Source: Amycolatopsis sp. FDAARGOS 1241 (lineage in GTDB: Bacteria; Actinomycetota; Actinomycetes; Mycobacteriales; Pseudonocardiaceae). Taken from it: a stretch of 64,000 bases of DNA. The notes beneath the pieces were generated by a model. The model searched no databases. It was given only the letters and a program-made list of their open reading frames with translations, and was not told the origin of the DNA. The position numbers were made by a program, and so were the translations under genes. Location of the stretch: positions 6,758,001-6,822,000 of the forward strand of contig NZ_CP069526.1 of NCBI RefSeq assembly GCF_016889705.1, written 5' to 3'. The stretch's first letter is position 1. Each line of letters opens with the position of its first letter. This document shows, piece by piece, positions 17,956 through 27,402 of the stretch.

Positions 17956-19041
17956 TCACTCCCGAAGAAGCCCTCGCGCCTCCGGTGCGGGGGCTTTTTC
18001 GTGCTGCGGCACCGGTTCGGCCAGGCCGCGGGCGACCGCCCGCGCCCGCTCGGGGCGCCCGAGTACGTCGGTGCTGTCCACCCACTGGTCGACGGCCCCG
18101 ACCGCGCCCGGGCAGAGTGCGTCGGCGAAGCGGGCGGCGTCGAGGACGCGGTAAGGGCGGCTGTGGAAACCGCGAGTGCGAGGCTCGAGGGGTGGTGTGA
18201 GGCCGAGCTGGTTGTGGTGTGCCGCAACGGTTTCGTACGCATCGGCCAGGTGGGTTTCGCGCGTGGGCCACGTGGTCGCGGCCAGGGCGCCGGTGAGGTG
18301 GGGAGTCAGCGTCGGCGCGATCGGCAGCCGAGCGAACGCGCTGCCGAGCCACTTCGAATACGGCGGGTACCGCCGGGCCATCAGCAGGCACAGGCGCATG
18401 AGGTCCCGCACGAGCCGCGCGGCGACGACGGCGGACCCGAGCTCGTCGCCGGCTTCACCGCACCGCCCGACAAACGGTTCTTCCTGCGCGACGCGCTGCC
18501 ACTGGCCGGCGAGGACCTCGCGCCAGACGTCGTCCGGATACCACGCCAGCGCGGCGCGCACCGGCTCGAGCCGGCCGAGCCCGTCGTGGAAGACGCCGCC
18601 CGAGGTGAGTTCGGCGAGGGTCTGGGTCGGGGTCGCGAGCCAGTCTGCGCGGGAAATCGGCACCGTCGGCACGAAACCGAGGTACGCGCCGAAGAAGCGG
18701 TCGACGTCGGCGACCTCGACCGCGTGGCGCACCGGCCCGTCCGCGGGCGCCCGGCGGCGGATGGCGTCAACGGGGTTGCCGGCGAAGTGGGTGGAGTAGC
18801 CGAGGAACTCACGCGGTAGTTCGCGGGAGAGCAGCTCGTCGAGACCGGCCGGCTCGGTGACGAACACCTGCAGCCGCGGGCCCCAGTCGTGGTCGGTGGA
18901 GCGTTCCGTGTCGAACCCGAGAACCTCGGAGCCGCGCCCAAGCAGCGCAGCCGAATACGGCACCCCACGCCGCTCGAGGATCGGCCGCACCGCCTCGTCG
19001 TGGAAGCGGCGCGCGAGCTCCAGCCCGGGGAGGAAGACCAC
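17956..19041 (-). CDS. DUF4037 domain-containing nucleotidyltransferase-like protein
   Basis: A 361-residue protein. The N-terminal part contains AALLGRGSEVLGFDTERSTD followed by HDWGPRLQVFV, a nucleotidyltransferase-like G-S...D-x-D arrangement. DUF4037 proteins share it, plus the later QWQRVAQEEPFVGRCGEAGDE segment. I chose the GTG at 19041 (MVFLPGLELARRFHDEAVRP) because family members begin close to this sequence; a GTG at 19089 would add 16 residues. The function is unknown; an antibiotic-adenylyltransferase-like activity would be a guess. The C-terminus is encoded over the gluD terminator, and the gene converges with gluD. Confidence 0.8.
   Translation of the reverse strand: MVFLPGLELARRFHDEAVRPILERRGVPYSAALLGRGSEVLGFDTERSTDHDWGPRLQVFVTEPAGLDELLSRELPREFLGYSTHFAGNPVDAIRRRAPADGPVRHAVEVADVDRFFGAYLGFVPTVPISRADWLATPTQTLAELTSGGVFHDGLGRLEPVRAALAWYPDDVWREVLAGQWQRVAQEEPFVGRCGEAGDELGSAVVAARLVRDLMRLCLLMARRYPPYSKWLGSAFARLPIAPTLTPHLTGALAATTWPTRETHLADAYETVAAHHNQLGLTPPLEPRTRGFHSRPYRVLDAARFADALCPGAVGAVDQWVDSTDVLGRPERARAVARGLAEPVPQHEKAPAPEARGLLRE
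17968..18000 (+). terminator. Intrinsic terminator of gluABCD
   Basis: AAGCCC...GGGCTT stem (left arm from about 17969, right arm ending 17995) is extended by CGC/GCG pairing and followed by TTTTTC. It lies 16 nt after the gluD stop and inside the last codons of the opposing DUF4037 gene, whose final residues it encodes. Confidence 0.75.
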
Positions 19042-19366
19042 GCCGGCGAGTGTGGCGGGTCCTTCGGTTTTGGGGCCAGCGATTTTCACCCGGACGAAGC
19101 GACCAGTTGTCCACAGAGGCGCCTCGATGGCTGTGCACAGCCCGAATTTCGTCGGTGTGGAGCGATAGACTGGACGTGGGGACGCCCCCTAGGGAGGGCG
19201 GGGGCTGTGTCCGCCGGGCCGTGTCCGCCGGCGTTCGCCCATCGAGGCCTGCCCGCCGCGGGATTGCTCGACGCCGTTCGTCGGCCGGGGTTCGCCCTCC
19301 CAGGAAGTACTCGCCGCGACGAACTCCGCCAGGATTGCGCAGTGGGATTCGCACGCTGCGGAGGTG

Positions 19367-19468
19367 CCCCACGGAACTGCCCGCCGGACGCCACGGACCT
19401 ACCCCACGGAACTGCCCGCCGGACTTCCCACGCCACGGACCTGCTCCCCACGGGACTGCCGCCGAGAC
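19367..19468. repeat. Three short direct repeats in the 19042-19503 spacer
   Basis: CCCCACGGAACTGCCCGCCG begins at 19367 and 19402, and a variant (CCCCACGGGACTGCCGCCG) begins at 19446, giving steps of 35 and 44 bp. CCACGGACCT also recurs inside the units. The spacer holds no credible gene on either strand. Confidence 0.65.
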
Positions 19469-19503
19469 GCGGGCGCGGACACGCAGCCCGGAGCCGCAGC
19501 TGG

Positions 19504-20616
19504 TCAGCCGTGCACGAGGTGGCCCGCTTGCCAGACCGCGCGGATGCGGCCGGACAAGTCGGTCACGTCCACTGCCGCGCCGTGGAGCAGGACGAGATCC
19601 GCGCGCAGCCCGGGCGCGATGCGGCCGCGGTCAGGCAGGCGGAGGAGACGGGCGGCGTCGCTCGTGGCGGCGCGGAGGGCGCGCGCCGGGCCGAGGCCGG
19701 CGGTGGCGAGGAGGCGCAGTTCGGTCAGCAAGTCGACATGGGGACGCGGCGCGAGGTCCGAGCCGGCGGCCACGGGGACGCCCGCTTCGAGCGCGAGGGC
19801 CACGGAGCGCCGGTGCGCGGTGGCGTGGTCGGGCGGGATCGGGGCAAGCGTGGAGACGTACCAGCAGCCGTGGTCGCGCATCGCGGTGATGGCAGCCTCG
19901 TCCAGGAACACGCCGTGTTCGATGCTGCGGGCGCCGGCGGACGCGGCCGCCGAAGCCGCCGCCGCGGTGTGGGCGTGGGCGAGCACGTCGCGACCCGCGC
20001 GGCGAGCCTCGTCGGTGACGGCGTGCAGTTCCTCGTCGGTCGGACAGATGTCGTGGCCGGAAGCCAAGGCTGCCATGGCACCGCCGGCGCTGAGCTTGAT
20101 CCAGTCGGCGCCGGCGCGAACCATGCGGCGCACCGCGGCTCGGGCTTGGTCCGGGCCGTCGAACACGGCGTCGGGCAGGGCGGGGTCGGCGATGCGGTCG
20201 AGGCGGCCCGTGTCGGCGTCCCACCAGTCGCCGAGGCCGCCGGTCGGTGACAGCTGCCGCAAGCTGACGAGCAGGTCTGGCCCGGCGATCCACCCTTCGC
20301 GCAATGCGTGCTTGAACCCCGCGTCGGCACCCCATGCGTCGCGAACCGTGGTGACGCCGCGCGAAAGCAGCCGCCCCAACACGAAGACCGCTTCGAGGAT
20401 CCGCGTGCTGCGCGGAAGTCCTTCGCCGCGGGGAAAAGCGACGTGCGCGTGACAGTCGATCAGCCCGGGCAGCAGCAGTCCGCCACCGCCGTCCCACGGC
20501 TCCGGTCCGTCCACATCGGATCCCGCAGCGGCGATCTCAGCGCCGGGCACGAGCACGTTCGCCGCTTCGGCCACACCGGAATCGGGATCGAAGACCCGCA
20601 CGTTCTTCAACAGCAC
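19504..20616 (-). CDS. Metal-dependent amidohydrolase
   Basis: A 370-residue amidohydrolase-superfamily enzyme. The metal-binding HxH is LIDCHAHVAF (His56, His58). A probable carboxylated lysine is in GADWIKLSAGG, further ligands are in VLAHAHT and SIEHGVF, and the catalytic Asp is in AAGSDLAPRPH. This set resembles the Xaa-Pro dipeptidase-like/imidazolonepropionase-related group. The substrate is unknown. The GTG start at 20616 has no Shine-Dalgarno sequence; CAGGGT lies 7 nt upstream and may be a -10 box of a leaderless message. It is not clearly in an operon with the next gene. Confidence 0.85.
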   Translation of the reverse strand: MLLKNVRVFDPDSGVAEAANVLVPGAEIAAAGSDVDGPEPWDGGGGLLLPGLIDCHAHVAFPRGEGLPRSTRILEAVFVLGRLLSRGVTTVRDAWGADAGFKHALREGWIAGPDLLVSLRQLSPTGGLGDWWDADTGRLDRIADPALPDAVFDGPDQARAAVRRMVRAGADWIKLSAGGAMAALASGHDICPTDEELHAVTDEARRAGRDVLAHAHTAAAASAAASAGARSIEHGVFLDEAAITAMRDHGCWYVSTLAPIPPDHATAHRRSVALALEAGVPVAAGSDLAPRPHVDLLTELRLLATAGLGPARALRAATSDAARLLRLPDRGRIAPGLRADLVLLHGAAVDVTDLSGRIRAVWQAGHLVHG

Positions 20617-20754
20617 AGCCGCGACCCTGACGAATCACCGAGGAAATCCGTCGGTCATTCAGGCCCTCCACCGCGCATCCACGATGTCCACCGTGGAGGG
20701 TTCGGGCCCGCCTCAAACCGGCGCGGACCTCACGAACTTCCGGTGGCGGCCGGC

Positions 20755-21382
20755 TCAGCCGCCGAGCTCCACCGCCGCCGGCGCGACCGTCTCCTCGGCC
20801 GGCGCGGCGAGGTCCGGTTCGCGGTCGACCGCGGCGCGCGCGAGGCGCGTGACGTCGTCGACCCAGCGGCCCGTCGCTGCGTCCGGCTCGCCGATCCGCG
20901 CGAAACCCCGCTCCAGCAAGCCGTTCGCGTCGTCGACGCGGCCGCGGGCGACGGCCTTGACCGCGCCGAGTGCGTTGGCCAGTGCGCTCGCCGGACGCGA
21001 CCACTCGCCTTCGCGGGCGTGCCCGGCCGGGTCACCGCTCCCGGGCTCGGCGGCCGCGGACGCCTCCCGAAGTTCGAGGTCCGGCCGCCAGAACAGCGGC
21101 ACGCCCGAGAAGCGCACGAACAGCAGCCGGCGTTCGCGGGAGCGGAAAAAGTCCGGCGACGTGCGCACGGCGGCGACCGGCCGCACGTGCTCCAGCACCG
21201 TCCGGACGTCACGGGTGCACGCGGGCACGCGCCCGTCCGGCACCACCCACTCGACGTCGATGTCGCTGAACGCGTCCGCTGTGCCCGCGGCGAGCGAACC
21301 CCGCAGCCGCGCGCGAACCCGGGCACGCGGCCGCGAGCGCGCGCACGACGGCATCGGCGAGCTGCGCCCGCGACGGCGTCAC
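20755..21382 (-). pseudogene. Nucleotidyltransferase-domain protein with an apparent 2-nt frameshift
   Basis: The GTG at 21382 overlaps the sdhB stop (GTGA) and opens MTPSRAQLADAVVRALAAAC. After ~25 codons that frame fails, while a second frame carries the catalytic sequence RLRGSLAAGTADAFSDIDVE of MNT-type nucleotidyltransferases and continues ~180 residues to 20755. The switch falls in a CG dinucleotide run at 21308-21315. One extra CG would give PGSRARLRGSLAAGTAD, a normal family N-terminus. It is either a recent frameshift or a sequencing error; the downstream frame shows no decay. The substrate is unknown. The overlap suggests coupling to sdhB. Confidence 0.75.
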
Positions 21383-22125
21383 CGGCGGAACAGCTTGTTG
21401 CCCAGCCAGACGATCGGGTCGTACTTGCGGTCGGCCACGCGTTCCTTCATCGGGATGAGCGCGTTGTCCGTGATGTGGATGCCTTCGGGGCAGACCTCGG
21501 AGCAGCACTTGGTGATGTTGCAGAATCCGAGCCCGTGCTCGTCCTGCGCGGCGTCACGACGGTCGGCGACGTCGAGCGGGTGCATCTCCAGCTCGGCGAT
21601 GCGCATGAGGTAGCGCGGGCCGGCGAAGCTCTCCTTGTTCTCCTCGTGGTCGCGCACCACGTGGCAGGTGTTCTGGCACAGGAAGCACTCGATGCACTTG
21701 CGGAACTCCTGCGACCGCTCGACGTCCACCTGCTTCATCCGGTACTCGCCCGGCGCCAGGTCCTTCGGCGGCGTGAACGACGGGATCTCGCGCGCCTTCG
21801 TGTAGTTGAACGACACATCGGTGACGAGGTCGCGGATCACCGGGAACGTGCGCATCGGTGTCACCGTGACGACCTCGTCCTCGGTGAACGTCGACATGCG
21901 CGTCATGCACAGCAGCCGCGGTTTGCCGTTGATCTCGGCCGAGCACGACCCGCACTTGCCCGCCTTGCAGTTCCAGCGCACGGCCAGGTCCGAGGCCTGC
22001 GTGGCCTGCAGCCGGTGGATGATGTCGAGGACGACCTCGCCCTCGTTCACCTCGACCGTGAAGTCCTGCAGCTCGCCGCCGGTCTCGTCGCCGCGCCACA
22101 CCCGGAAACTGGCCTTGTAGCTCAC
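21379..22125 (-). CDS. sdhB: Succinate dehydrogenase iron-sulfur subunit (Sdh1 type)
   Basis: A 248-residue subunit carrying electrons from FAD to the quinone site. The [2Fe-2S] ligands are in CKAGKCGSC, with a further Cys in RLLCM. The second and third clusters use CIECFLCQNTC and CCSEVCPEG. The GTG start overlaps the sdhA stop by four bases and has GGGAGG upstream. Length and sequence match mycobacterial Rv0247c, the Sdh1 iron-sulfur subunit. It is encoded in the order small protein, anchor, flavoprotein, iron-sulfur protein. Confidence 0.95.
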   Translation of the reverse strand: MSYKASFRVWRGDETGGELQDFTVEVNEGEVVLDIIHRLQATQASDLAVRWNCKAGKCGSCSAEINGKPRLLCMTRMSTFTEDEVVTVTPMRTFPVIRDLVTDVSFNYTKAREIPSFTPPKDLAPGEYRMKQVDVERSQEFRKCIECFLCQNTCHVVRDHEENKESFAGPRYLMRIAELEMHPLDVADRRDAAQDEHGLGFCNITKCCSEVCPEGIHITDNALIPMKERVADRKYDPIVWLGNKLFRR

Positions 22126-24041
22126 GCGTTCCTCCCGGAGTGGTTCTCCAGCTCGGCGTCGGTGAAGTACTTGCCGAGCTCGTCGAGCTCGAACAGCTCC
22201 AGCAGGTCCGGCCGCAGCGGGATCTGCTCCTCCTCCACCACCTCGACGCCGGGTACCACGGGATTGTCCCCCGCAGTCGCCGAGCACACCAGGAGCTTGT
22301 GCCGCCAATCGGCGTCCATGCTCGGGTAGTCGTCGCGGGTGTGCCCGCCCCGGCTCTCCGTGCGCAGGAGCGCCGCGCGGGCCACGCACTCGCTGACCAG
22401 CAGCATGTTGCGCAGGTCGACCGCCAGGTGCCAGCCCGGGTTGAACTGCCGGTGCCCCTCGACGGTCACGCGGTGCATGCGTTCGCGGATCTCCCCGAGC
22501 TTCTCGAGCGCCTGTCGGATCTCCGGCGCACGGCGGATGATGCCCACGAGGTCGTTCATCGACTGCTGCAGCTCGGTGTGCAGCGAGTACGGGTTCTCCG
22601 CGACACCGTTGGCGGGCGGGTCGAACGGTGCGAGCGCCATCTTCGCCGCCGCGTCGACGTCGGCGTCGGACACCTTCGGCCGGTTGTCGCCGAGACCGTC
22701 CACGTAGGACGCGGCGCCGAGGCCCGCGCGCCGGCCGAACACCAGCAGGTCAGACAGGGAGTTGCCGCCGAGCCGGTTGGAGCCGTGCATCCCGCCGGAG
22801 CACTCCCCCGCCGCGAACAGGCCGGGCACGCTCGCCGCGCCTGTGTCCGGGTCGACCTCGATGCCGCCCATCACGTAGTGACAGGTCGGCCCGACCTCCA
22901 TGGCCTCCTTGGTGATGTCGACGTCGGCCAGCTCCTTGAACTGGTGGTACATCGACGGCAGCCGGCGCCGGATCTCCTCGGCGGGCAGCCGGCTGGCGAT
23001 GTCGAGGTATACGCCGCCGTGCGGGGACCCGCGGCCTTCCTTGACCTCGCTGTTGATCGCGCGCGCCACCTCGTCACGGGGCAGCAGATCGGGCGTGCGG
23101 CGGTTGTTGTCCGCGTCGGTGTACCAGCGGTCGGCTTCGTCCTCGCTGTCCGCGTACTGGCCCTTGAACACGTCGGGCACGTACTCGAACATGAACCGCT
23201 TGTCGTCGGAGTTCTTGAGCACACCGCCGTCACCGCGGACGCCCTCGGTGACGAGGATGCCCTTCACGCTCGGCGGCCACACCATGCCCGTGGGGTGGAA
23301 CTGCACGAACTCCATGTTGATCAGCTTCGCGCCGGCGCGCAGGGCGAGCGCGTGACCGTCGCCGGTGTACTCCCACGAGTTCGACGTGACCTTGAACGAC
23401 TTGCCGATGCCGCCCGTCGCCAGCACGACCGCGGGCGCCTCGAACAGCACGAACCGGCCGCTTTCGCGCCAGTAGCCGAACGCGCCCGAGATCGCGCCGT
23501 CGTCGAGCAGCAGCTCGGTGATCGTGCACTCGGCGAAGACCTTGATGCGGGCCTCGTAGTCGCCGTACTGCGCGAAGTCCTCCTGCTGCAGCGAAACGAT
23601 CTTCTGCTGCATCGTGCGGATCAGCTCGAGCCCGGTGCGGTCACCGACGTGCGCGAGCCGCGGGTACGTGTGCCCGCCGAAGTTGCGCTGGCTGATCCGC
23701 CCGTCGGCCGTGCGATCGAACAGGGCGCCGTAGGTCTCGAGCTCCCAGACGCGGTCCGGTGCCTCCTTGGCGTGCAGCTCGGCCATGCGCCAGTTGTTGA
23801 GGAACTTGCCGCCGCGCATGGTGTCGCGGAAGTGCACCTGCCAGTTGTCGTTCGGGTTCGCGTTGCCCATCGACGCCGCGCAGCCGCCTTCGGCCATCAC
23901 GGTGTGGGCTTTGCCGAACAGGGACTTGCACACCACCGCGACGCTGAAACCGCGTTCGCGGGCTTCGATCACCGCGCGCAGACCGGCGCCCCCGGCACCG
24001 ATCACCACCACGTCGTAGCTGTGCCGTTCGACCTCGGTCAT
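22122..24041 (-). CDS. sdhA: Succinate dehydrogenase flavoprotein subunit (Sdh1 type)
   Basis: A 639-residue FAD subunit that oxidises succinate. The Rossmann motif is VVVIGAGGAGLRA (11-23), the covalent-FAD histidine is His46 in KAHTVMAEGG, and the substrate/FAD segments are NMEFVQFHPTG and HGSNRLGGNSLSDLLVFGRR. It closely resembles mycobacterial Rv0248c. I chose the ATG at 24041 (MTEVERHSYDVVVIG) over a GTG 12 nt upstream because it matches the family start. It lies 64 nt after the anchor gene and overlaps sdhB. Confidence 0.96.
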   Translation of the reverse strand: MTEVERHSYDVVVIGAGGAGLRAVIEARERGFSVAVVCKSLFGKAHTVMAEGGCAASMGNANPNDNWQVHFRDTMRGGKFLNNWRMAELHAKEAPDRVWELETYGALFDRTADGRISQRNFGGHTYPRLAHVGDRTGLELIRTMQQKIVSLQQEDFAQYGDYEARIKVFAECTITELLLDDGAISGAFGYWRESGRFVLFEAPAVVLATGGIGKSFKVTSNSWEYTGDGHALALRAGAKLINMEFVQFHPTGMVWPPSVKGILVTEGVRGDGGVLKNSDDKRFMFEYVPDVFKGQYADSEDEADRWYTDADNNRRTPDLLPRDEVARAINSEVKEGRGSPHGGVYLDIASRLPAEEIRRRLPSMYHQFKELADVDITKEAMEVGPTCHYVMGGIEVDPDTGAASVPGLFAAGECSGGMHGSNRLGGNSLSDLLVFGRRAGLGAASYVDGLGDNRPKVSDADVDAAAKMALAPFDPPANGVAENPYSLHTELQQSMNDLVGIIRRAPEIRQALEKLGEIRERMHRVTVEGHRQFNPGWHLAVDLRNMLLVSECVARAALLRTESRGGHTRDDYPSMDADWRHKLLVCSATAGDNPVVPGVEVVEEEQIPLRPDLLELFELDELGKYFTDAELENHSGRNA

Positions 24042-24105
24042 GTCAGGAGCCACCTCGGAGCTGGGACGCCGTTGTCTTTCACTGCTGGAAAAGAGGGTGC
24101 CGACG

Positions 24106-24936
24106 CTAGCCGACGAAACGCAGATCCGCGATCGCTCCGCTCGCCACCAGCATCACGTAGAGGTCGGTCAGCACGAGTGTGCCGAGCGTCGTCCACGCGA
24201 GCGCCATGTGCCGGGTGTTGAGCCTCGAAACCTGCGTCCACACCCAGTACCGGACCGGGTGCTTCGAGAAGTGCTTGAGCCGCCCTCCGGTGACGTGCCG
24301 GCACGAGTGGCACGACAGCGTGTACGCCCAGAGCAGCACCACGTTGGCGACGAGGATGATGTTGCCCAGGCCGAAGCCGAACCCGGTGGGGCTCTGGAAG
24401 GCGACGATGGCGTCGTAGGTGTTGACCAGCGAAACGACCACCGCGACGTAGAAGAAGTACCGGTGCACGTTCTGGACGATCAGCGGCAACCGGGTCTCGC
24501 CCGTGTAGCGCTCGTGCGGCTCCGCCACCGCGCACGCGGGCGGCGAGAACCAGACGGACCGGTAGTACGCCTTGCGGTAGTAGTAGCAGGTGAGGCGGAA
24601 CCCGAGCAGGAACGGCAGCACCAGGACACCCAGCGGCAGCCAGCTCGGGAAGTCCCCGAACCAGTGCCCGAAGTGGCTCGCGCCCGGAACGCACGAAGTG
24701 GACACACACGGCGAGTAGAACGGCGTCAGGTAGTGGTAGTCGGGCACCCAGTACGCGGTGCGCACGAACGCCCGGACCGTCGCGTAGACGATGAAGGCGG
24801 CGAGCCCCAGCACGGTGAGCAGGGGTTGCAGCCACCACCGGTCGGTACGCAGCGTCCGGTCGGCCAGCAGCGCGCGCCCCGGAGAGCGGACGCCGGTGCC
24901 GGCCCGGCTGACGTCGTTGTCAGCGGGGGCGCTCAC
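24106..24936 (-). CDS. Succinate dehydrogenase membrane anchor subunit (Sdh1 type)
   Basis: A 276-residue single-chain membrane anchor with about five transmembrane segments (roughly 38-58, 97-116, 153-175, 190-210, 245-265). His residues such as those in IVQNVHRYFFYVAVV and SCHSCRHVTGG could bind heme or shape the quinone pocket. Mycobacterial Sdh1 has one anchor of similar length (Rv0249c), unlike Sdh2 with separate SdhC and SdhD. The start GTG overlaps the small upstream gene by four bases. Confidence 0.9.
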   Translation of the reverse strand: MSAPADNDVSRAGTGVRSPGRALLADRTLRTDRWWLQPLLTVLGLAAFIVYATVRAFVRTAYWVPDYHYLTPFYSPCVSTSCVPGASHFGHWFGDFPSWLPLGVLVLPFLLGFRLTCYYYRKAYYRSVWFSPPACAVAEPHERYTGETRLPLIVQNVHRYFFYVAVVVSLVNTYDAIVAFQSPTGFGFGLGNIILVANVVLLWAYTLSCHSCRHVTGGRLKHFSKHPVRYWVWTQVSRLNTRHMALAWTTLGTLVLTDLYVMLVASGAIADLRFVG

Positions 24937-25220
24937 CGCTGGTCGCGCTTGTAGCCACCGACACCTTCGTCATCGGCGCCTTGCCACAGCGCCGGGTCGT
25001 AAGGCGTATCCGGTACGGGGACGCGGTCGACCGGTTTCGCCTGCGCGGGCACCGCGTGCGGGTGCCCGTCGAGGTCGGCGGTGTCGATGTCGAGCCGTTC
25101 GACGTCGTTGGCCAGCCGGCGCACGGCCGACGCGTCGCCGTACCGAGAGCGCAGGGCGCCCACGCACTGCCGCAACTGGCCGATGGTGCGCCGCAGTTCG
25201 GCGAGCTCTGTGGTGGACAT
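24933..25220 (-). CDS. Small conserved protein leading the sdh1 operon (Rv0250c-like)
   Basis: A 95-residue soluble protein with an N-terminal helical region (MSTTELAELRRTIGQLRQCV, continuing to LANDVERLDIDTADL) and a Pro-rich tail (PAQAKPVDRVPVPDTPYD). A GGGAGG site precedes the ATG by about 6 nt. It overlaps the anchor gene by 4 nt. Mycobacteria carry a protein of similar size (Rv0250c) in the same position. Its function is not established; an assembly or regulatory role in Sdh1 is a guess from linkage. Confidence 0.85.
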   Translation of the reverse strand: MSTTELAELRRTIGQLRQCVGALRSRYGDASAVRRLANDVERLDIDTADLDGHPHAVPAQAKPVDRVPVPDTPYDPALWQGADDEGVGGYKRDQR

Positions 25221-25303
25221 CGGGAGCCTCCCTGTTCGGTGGGGCTGACAGGAGCCGGGTGACGATCACATCGCCACTTACGACTCTGCCTCTCGTTGTG
25301 CAC

Positions 25304-25348
25304 TGTGACAAGTAGCACACTCGTCCGACCTGGAGTGATCAGGGTCAC
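25304..25348. promoter_or_regulatory. Two CRP-like sites between the sdh1 operon and edd
   Basis: TGTGACAAGTAGCACA (25304-25319) matches TGTGA-N6-TCACA with one mismatch. GTGATCAGGGTCAC (25335-25348) has the exact core GTGA-N6-TCAC. Their centres are 30 bp apart, close to three helical turns. They lie 84-129 bp upstream of the Sdh1 leader gene and 129-173 bp upstream of edd. Control by a CRP/Cmr-type regulator is inferred. The 25221-25476 spacer contains no gene. Confidence 0.55.
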
Positions 25349-25476
25349 CTGTGGGAGTTCTCTGAATCGATTTTGATCTGCGGACGAAGACCGGTTACCG
25401 TGCTACTCGTCACGTTCCTGAGACGCCAGCGCTGCCGTCCCGCGGACCCCACCACCCAGTGAGCCGGGAGCCGGAC

Positions 25477-27402
25477 ATGAGCAGCAAACCCGACGGAACG
25501 GTGCATCCCGTCGTCGCGGAAGTGACCGAGCGCGTCGTGGCGCGGAGTGCCCAGACGCGGGCAGCGCACCTCGCCCGGAGCGCCGCCGCGTACGAGGAGG
25601 GGCCCGTGCGGCGGGGCCTCGCGTGCAGCAACCTCGCGCACGGCTTCGCCGCCATGGACGGCGTCGACAAAGCGGCGCTGCGGGAACTGCGGGCGCCGGG
25701 CGTGGCGCTCGTGTCGTCGTACAACGATCTGCTGTCGGCGCACCAGCCGCTGCGGGAGTACCCGGAGTGGCTGAAGAAATCGGTGCGCGCCGCGGGCGGC
25801 GTGGCTCAGTTCGCGGGCGGGGTGCCGGCGATGTGCGACGGCGTCACGCAGGGCCGCGCGGGCATGGAACTGTCGCTGTTCAGCCGTGAGGTGATCGCGA
25901 TGGCGACGGCGATCGCGCTGTCGCACGACTTGTTCGACGCCGCACTGCTGCTGGGCGTGTGCGACAAGATCGTGCCAGGCCTGCTGATCGGCGCGCTGTC
26001 GTTCGGGCACCTGCCGGCGATCCTCGTGCCGGCCGGACCGATGAATTCGGGCTTGCCCAACAAGGAAAAGGCCCGGGTGCGGCAGCTGTACGCCGAGGGC
26101 CGCGCGACGCGCGAGGACCTGCTCGACGCCGAGGCCGCGTCGTACCACTCGGCCGGCACGTGCACCTTCTACGGCACGGCGAACTCGAACCAGATGGTCG
26201 TCGAGGTGATGGGCCTGCACCTGCCGGGCGCGAGCTTCGTGCCGCCGAACACCCCGCTGCGCCGGGCGCTCACCGAGGAGGCCGGCCGACGCGTGGTCGA
26301 ACTGTCGCGCGGTGCGTCGTACACGCCGATTTCCCTGGTGCTGGACGAAAAAGCGTTCGTGAACGGCATCGTCGCGCTGCTCGCGACCGGGGGTTCGACC
26401 AACCACACCATGCACCTCGTCGCGGTCGCCGCGGCGGCGGGCATCCAGTTGTCGTGGGACGACTTCTCGGAGCTGTCGGCGGTCGTGCCTTTGCTGGCGC
26501 GCGTGTACCCGAACGGGAGCGCGGACATCAACCACTTCCACGCCGCGGGCGGCATCCAGTTCCTGGTGGGCACGCTGCTCGACGCGGGACTGCTGCACGA
26601 GGACGTGCACACGGTCGCCGGGTTCGGGCTGCGCCGCTACACGCAGGAGCCGATCCTGTCCGACGGCGAGCTCGTGTGGCGGGACGTGCCGGCCCGCAGC
26701 CTCGACGAGGACGTGCTACGCCCGGCGTGGCGGCCGTTCGCGCCGGACGGCGGGCTGCGCGTGGTCGAGGGCAACCTCGGCCGGGCCGTGACGAAGGTGT
26801 CGGCGGTGGCGCCGGAGCACCGCGTTGTGGCGGCGCCGGCGCGGGTGTTCACGTCGCAGGAGGCGTTCAAGGTCGCGTTCGAGGCGGGTGAGCTGGACCG
26901 CGACGTCGTGGTCGTGCTGCGGCAACAGGGGCCGCAGGCCAACGGGATGCCGGAGCTGCACGGCCTGACACCCGCGCTCGGGGTGCTGATGGACCGCGGA
27001 TTCCGGGTCGCGCTGCTGACCGACGGCCGCATGTCGGGCGCGTCGGGCAAGATCCCGGCCGCGATCCAGCTGACGCCGGAAGCCGCGGTGGGCGGGCCGA
27101 TCGCGCGTCTCGCGGACGGCGACGTCGTGCGCTTCGACGGGCGCACCGGCACGGTCGACGTGCTCGTCGACCCCGAGGAGTTCGCGCGCCGCGACCTGGT
27201 GGCCGCGCCGCCGTCGGCCGTCGAGGGCACCGGCCGGGAGCTGTTCGACGTGCTGCGCCGGGCGGTCGGTCCCGCCGACCAGGGCGCGAGCGTTTTCGGT
27301 GCACTGACCGCGGAGCTGGACCTGCTCCGGAGCGTGCCCGCGGGGCGGGGCACACTCGGACTGCCGTTGCACACCTTGGAAACCCAGGAGGTCGGTCAGT
27401 GA
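25477..27402 (+). CDS. edd: Phosphogluconate dehydratase (Entner-Doudoroff)
   Basis: Converts 6-phosphogluconate to 2-keto-3-deoxy-6-phosphogluconate. The 641-residue length is near that of other Edd proteins (about 600). It belongs to the IlvD/Edd family. Conserved cysteines for the iron-sulfur cluster lie in [20 protein letters not shown] and [29 protein letters not shown] and [17 protein letters not shown] are also diagnostic. I chose the ATG at 25477 because GGGAG lies 6 nt upstream; a GTG at 25459 is less likely. It overlaps eda by 4 nt, so the two ED enzymes are coupled. Confidence 0.95.
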   Translation: MSSKPDGTVHPVVAEVTERVVARSAQTRAAHLARSAAAYEEGPVRRGLACSNLAHGFAAMDGVDKAALRELRAPGVALVSSYNDLLSAHQPLREYPEWLKKSVRAAGGVAQFAGGVPAMCDGVTQGRAGMELSLFSREVIAMATAIALSHDLFDAALLLGVCDKIVPGLLIGALSFGHLPAILVPAGPMNSGLPNKEKARVRQLYAEGRATREDLLDAEAASYHSAGTCTFYGTANSNQMVVEVMGLHLPGASFVPPNTPLRRALTEEAGRRVVELSRGASYTPISLVLDEKAFVNGIVALLATGGSTNHTMHLVAVAAAAGIQLSWDDFSELSAVVPLLARVYPNGSADINHFHAAGGIQFLVGTLLDAGLLHEDVHTVAGFGLRRYTQEPILSDGELVWRDVPARSLDEDVLRPAWRPFAPDGGLRVVEGNLGRAVTKVSAVAPEHRVVAAPARVFTSQEAFKVAFEAGELDRDVVVVLRQQGPQANGMPELHGLTPALGVLMDRGFRVALLTDGRMSGASGKIPAAIQLTPEAAVGGPIARLADGDVVRFDGRTGTVDVLVDPEEFARRDLVAAPPSAVEGTGRELFDVLRRAVGPADQGASVFGALTAELDLLRSVPAGRGTLGLPLHTLETQEVGQ

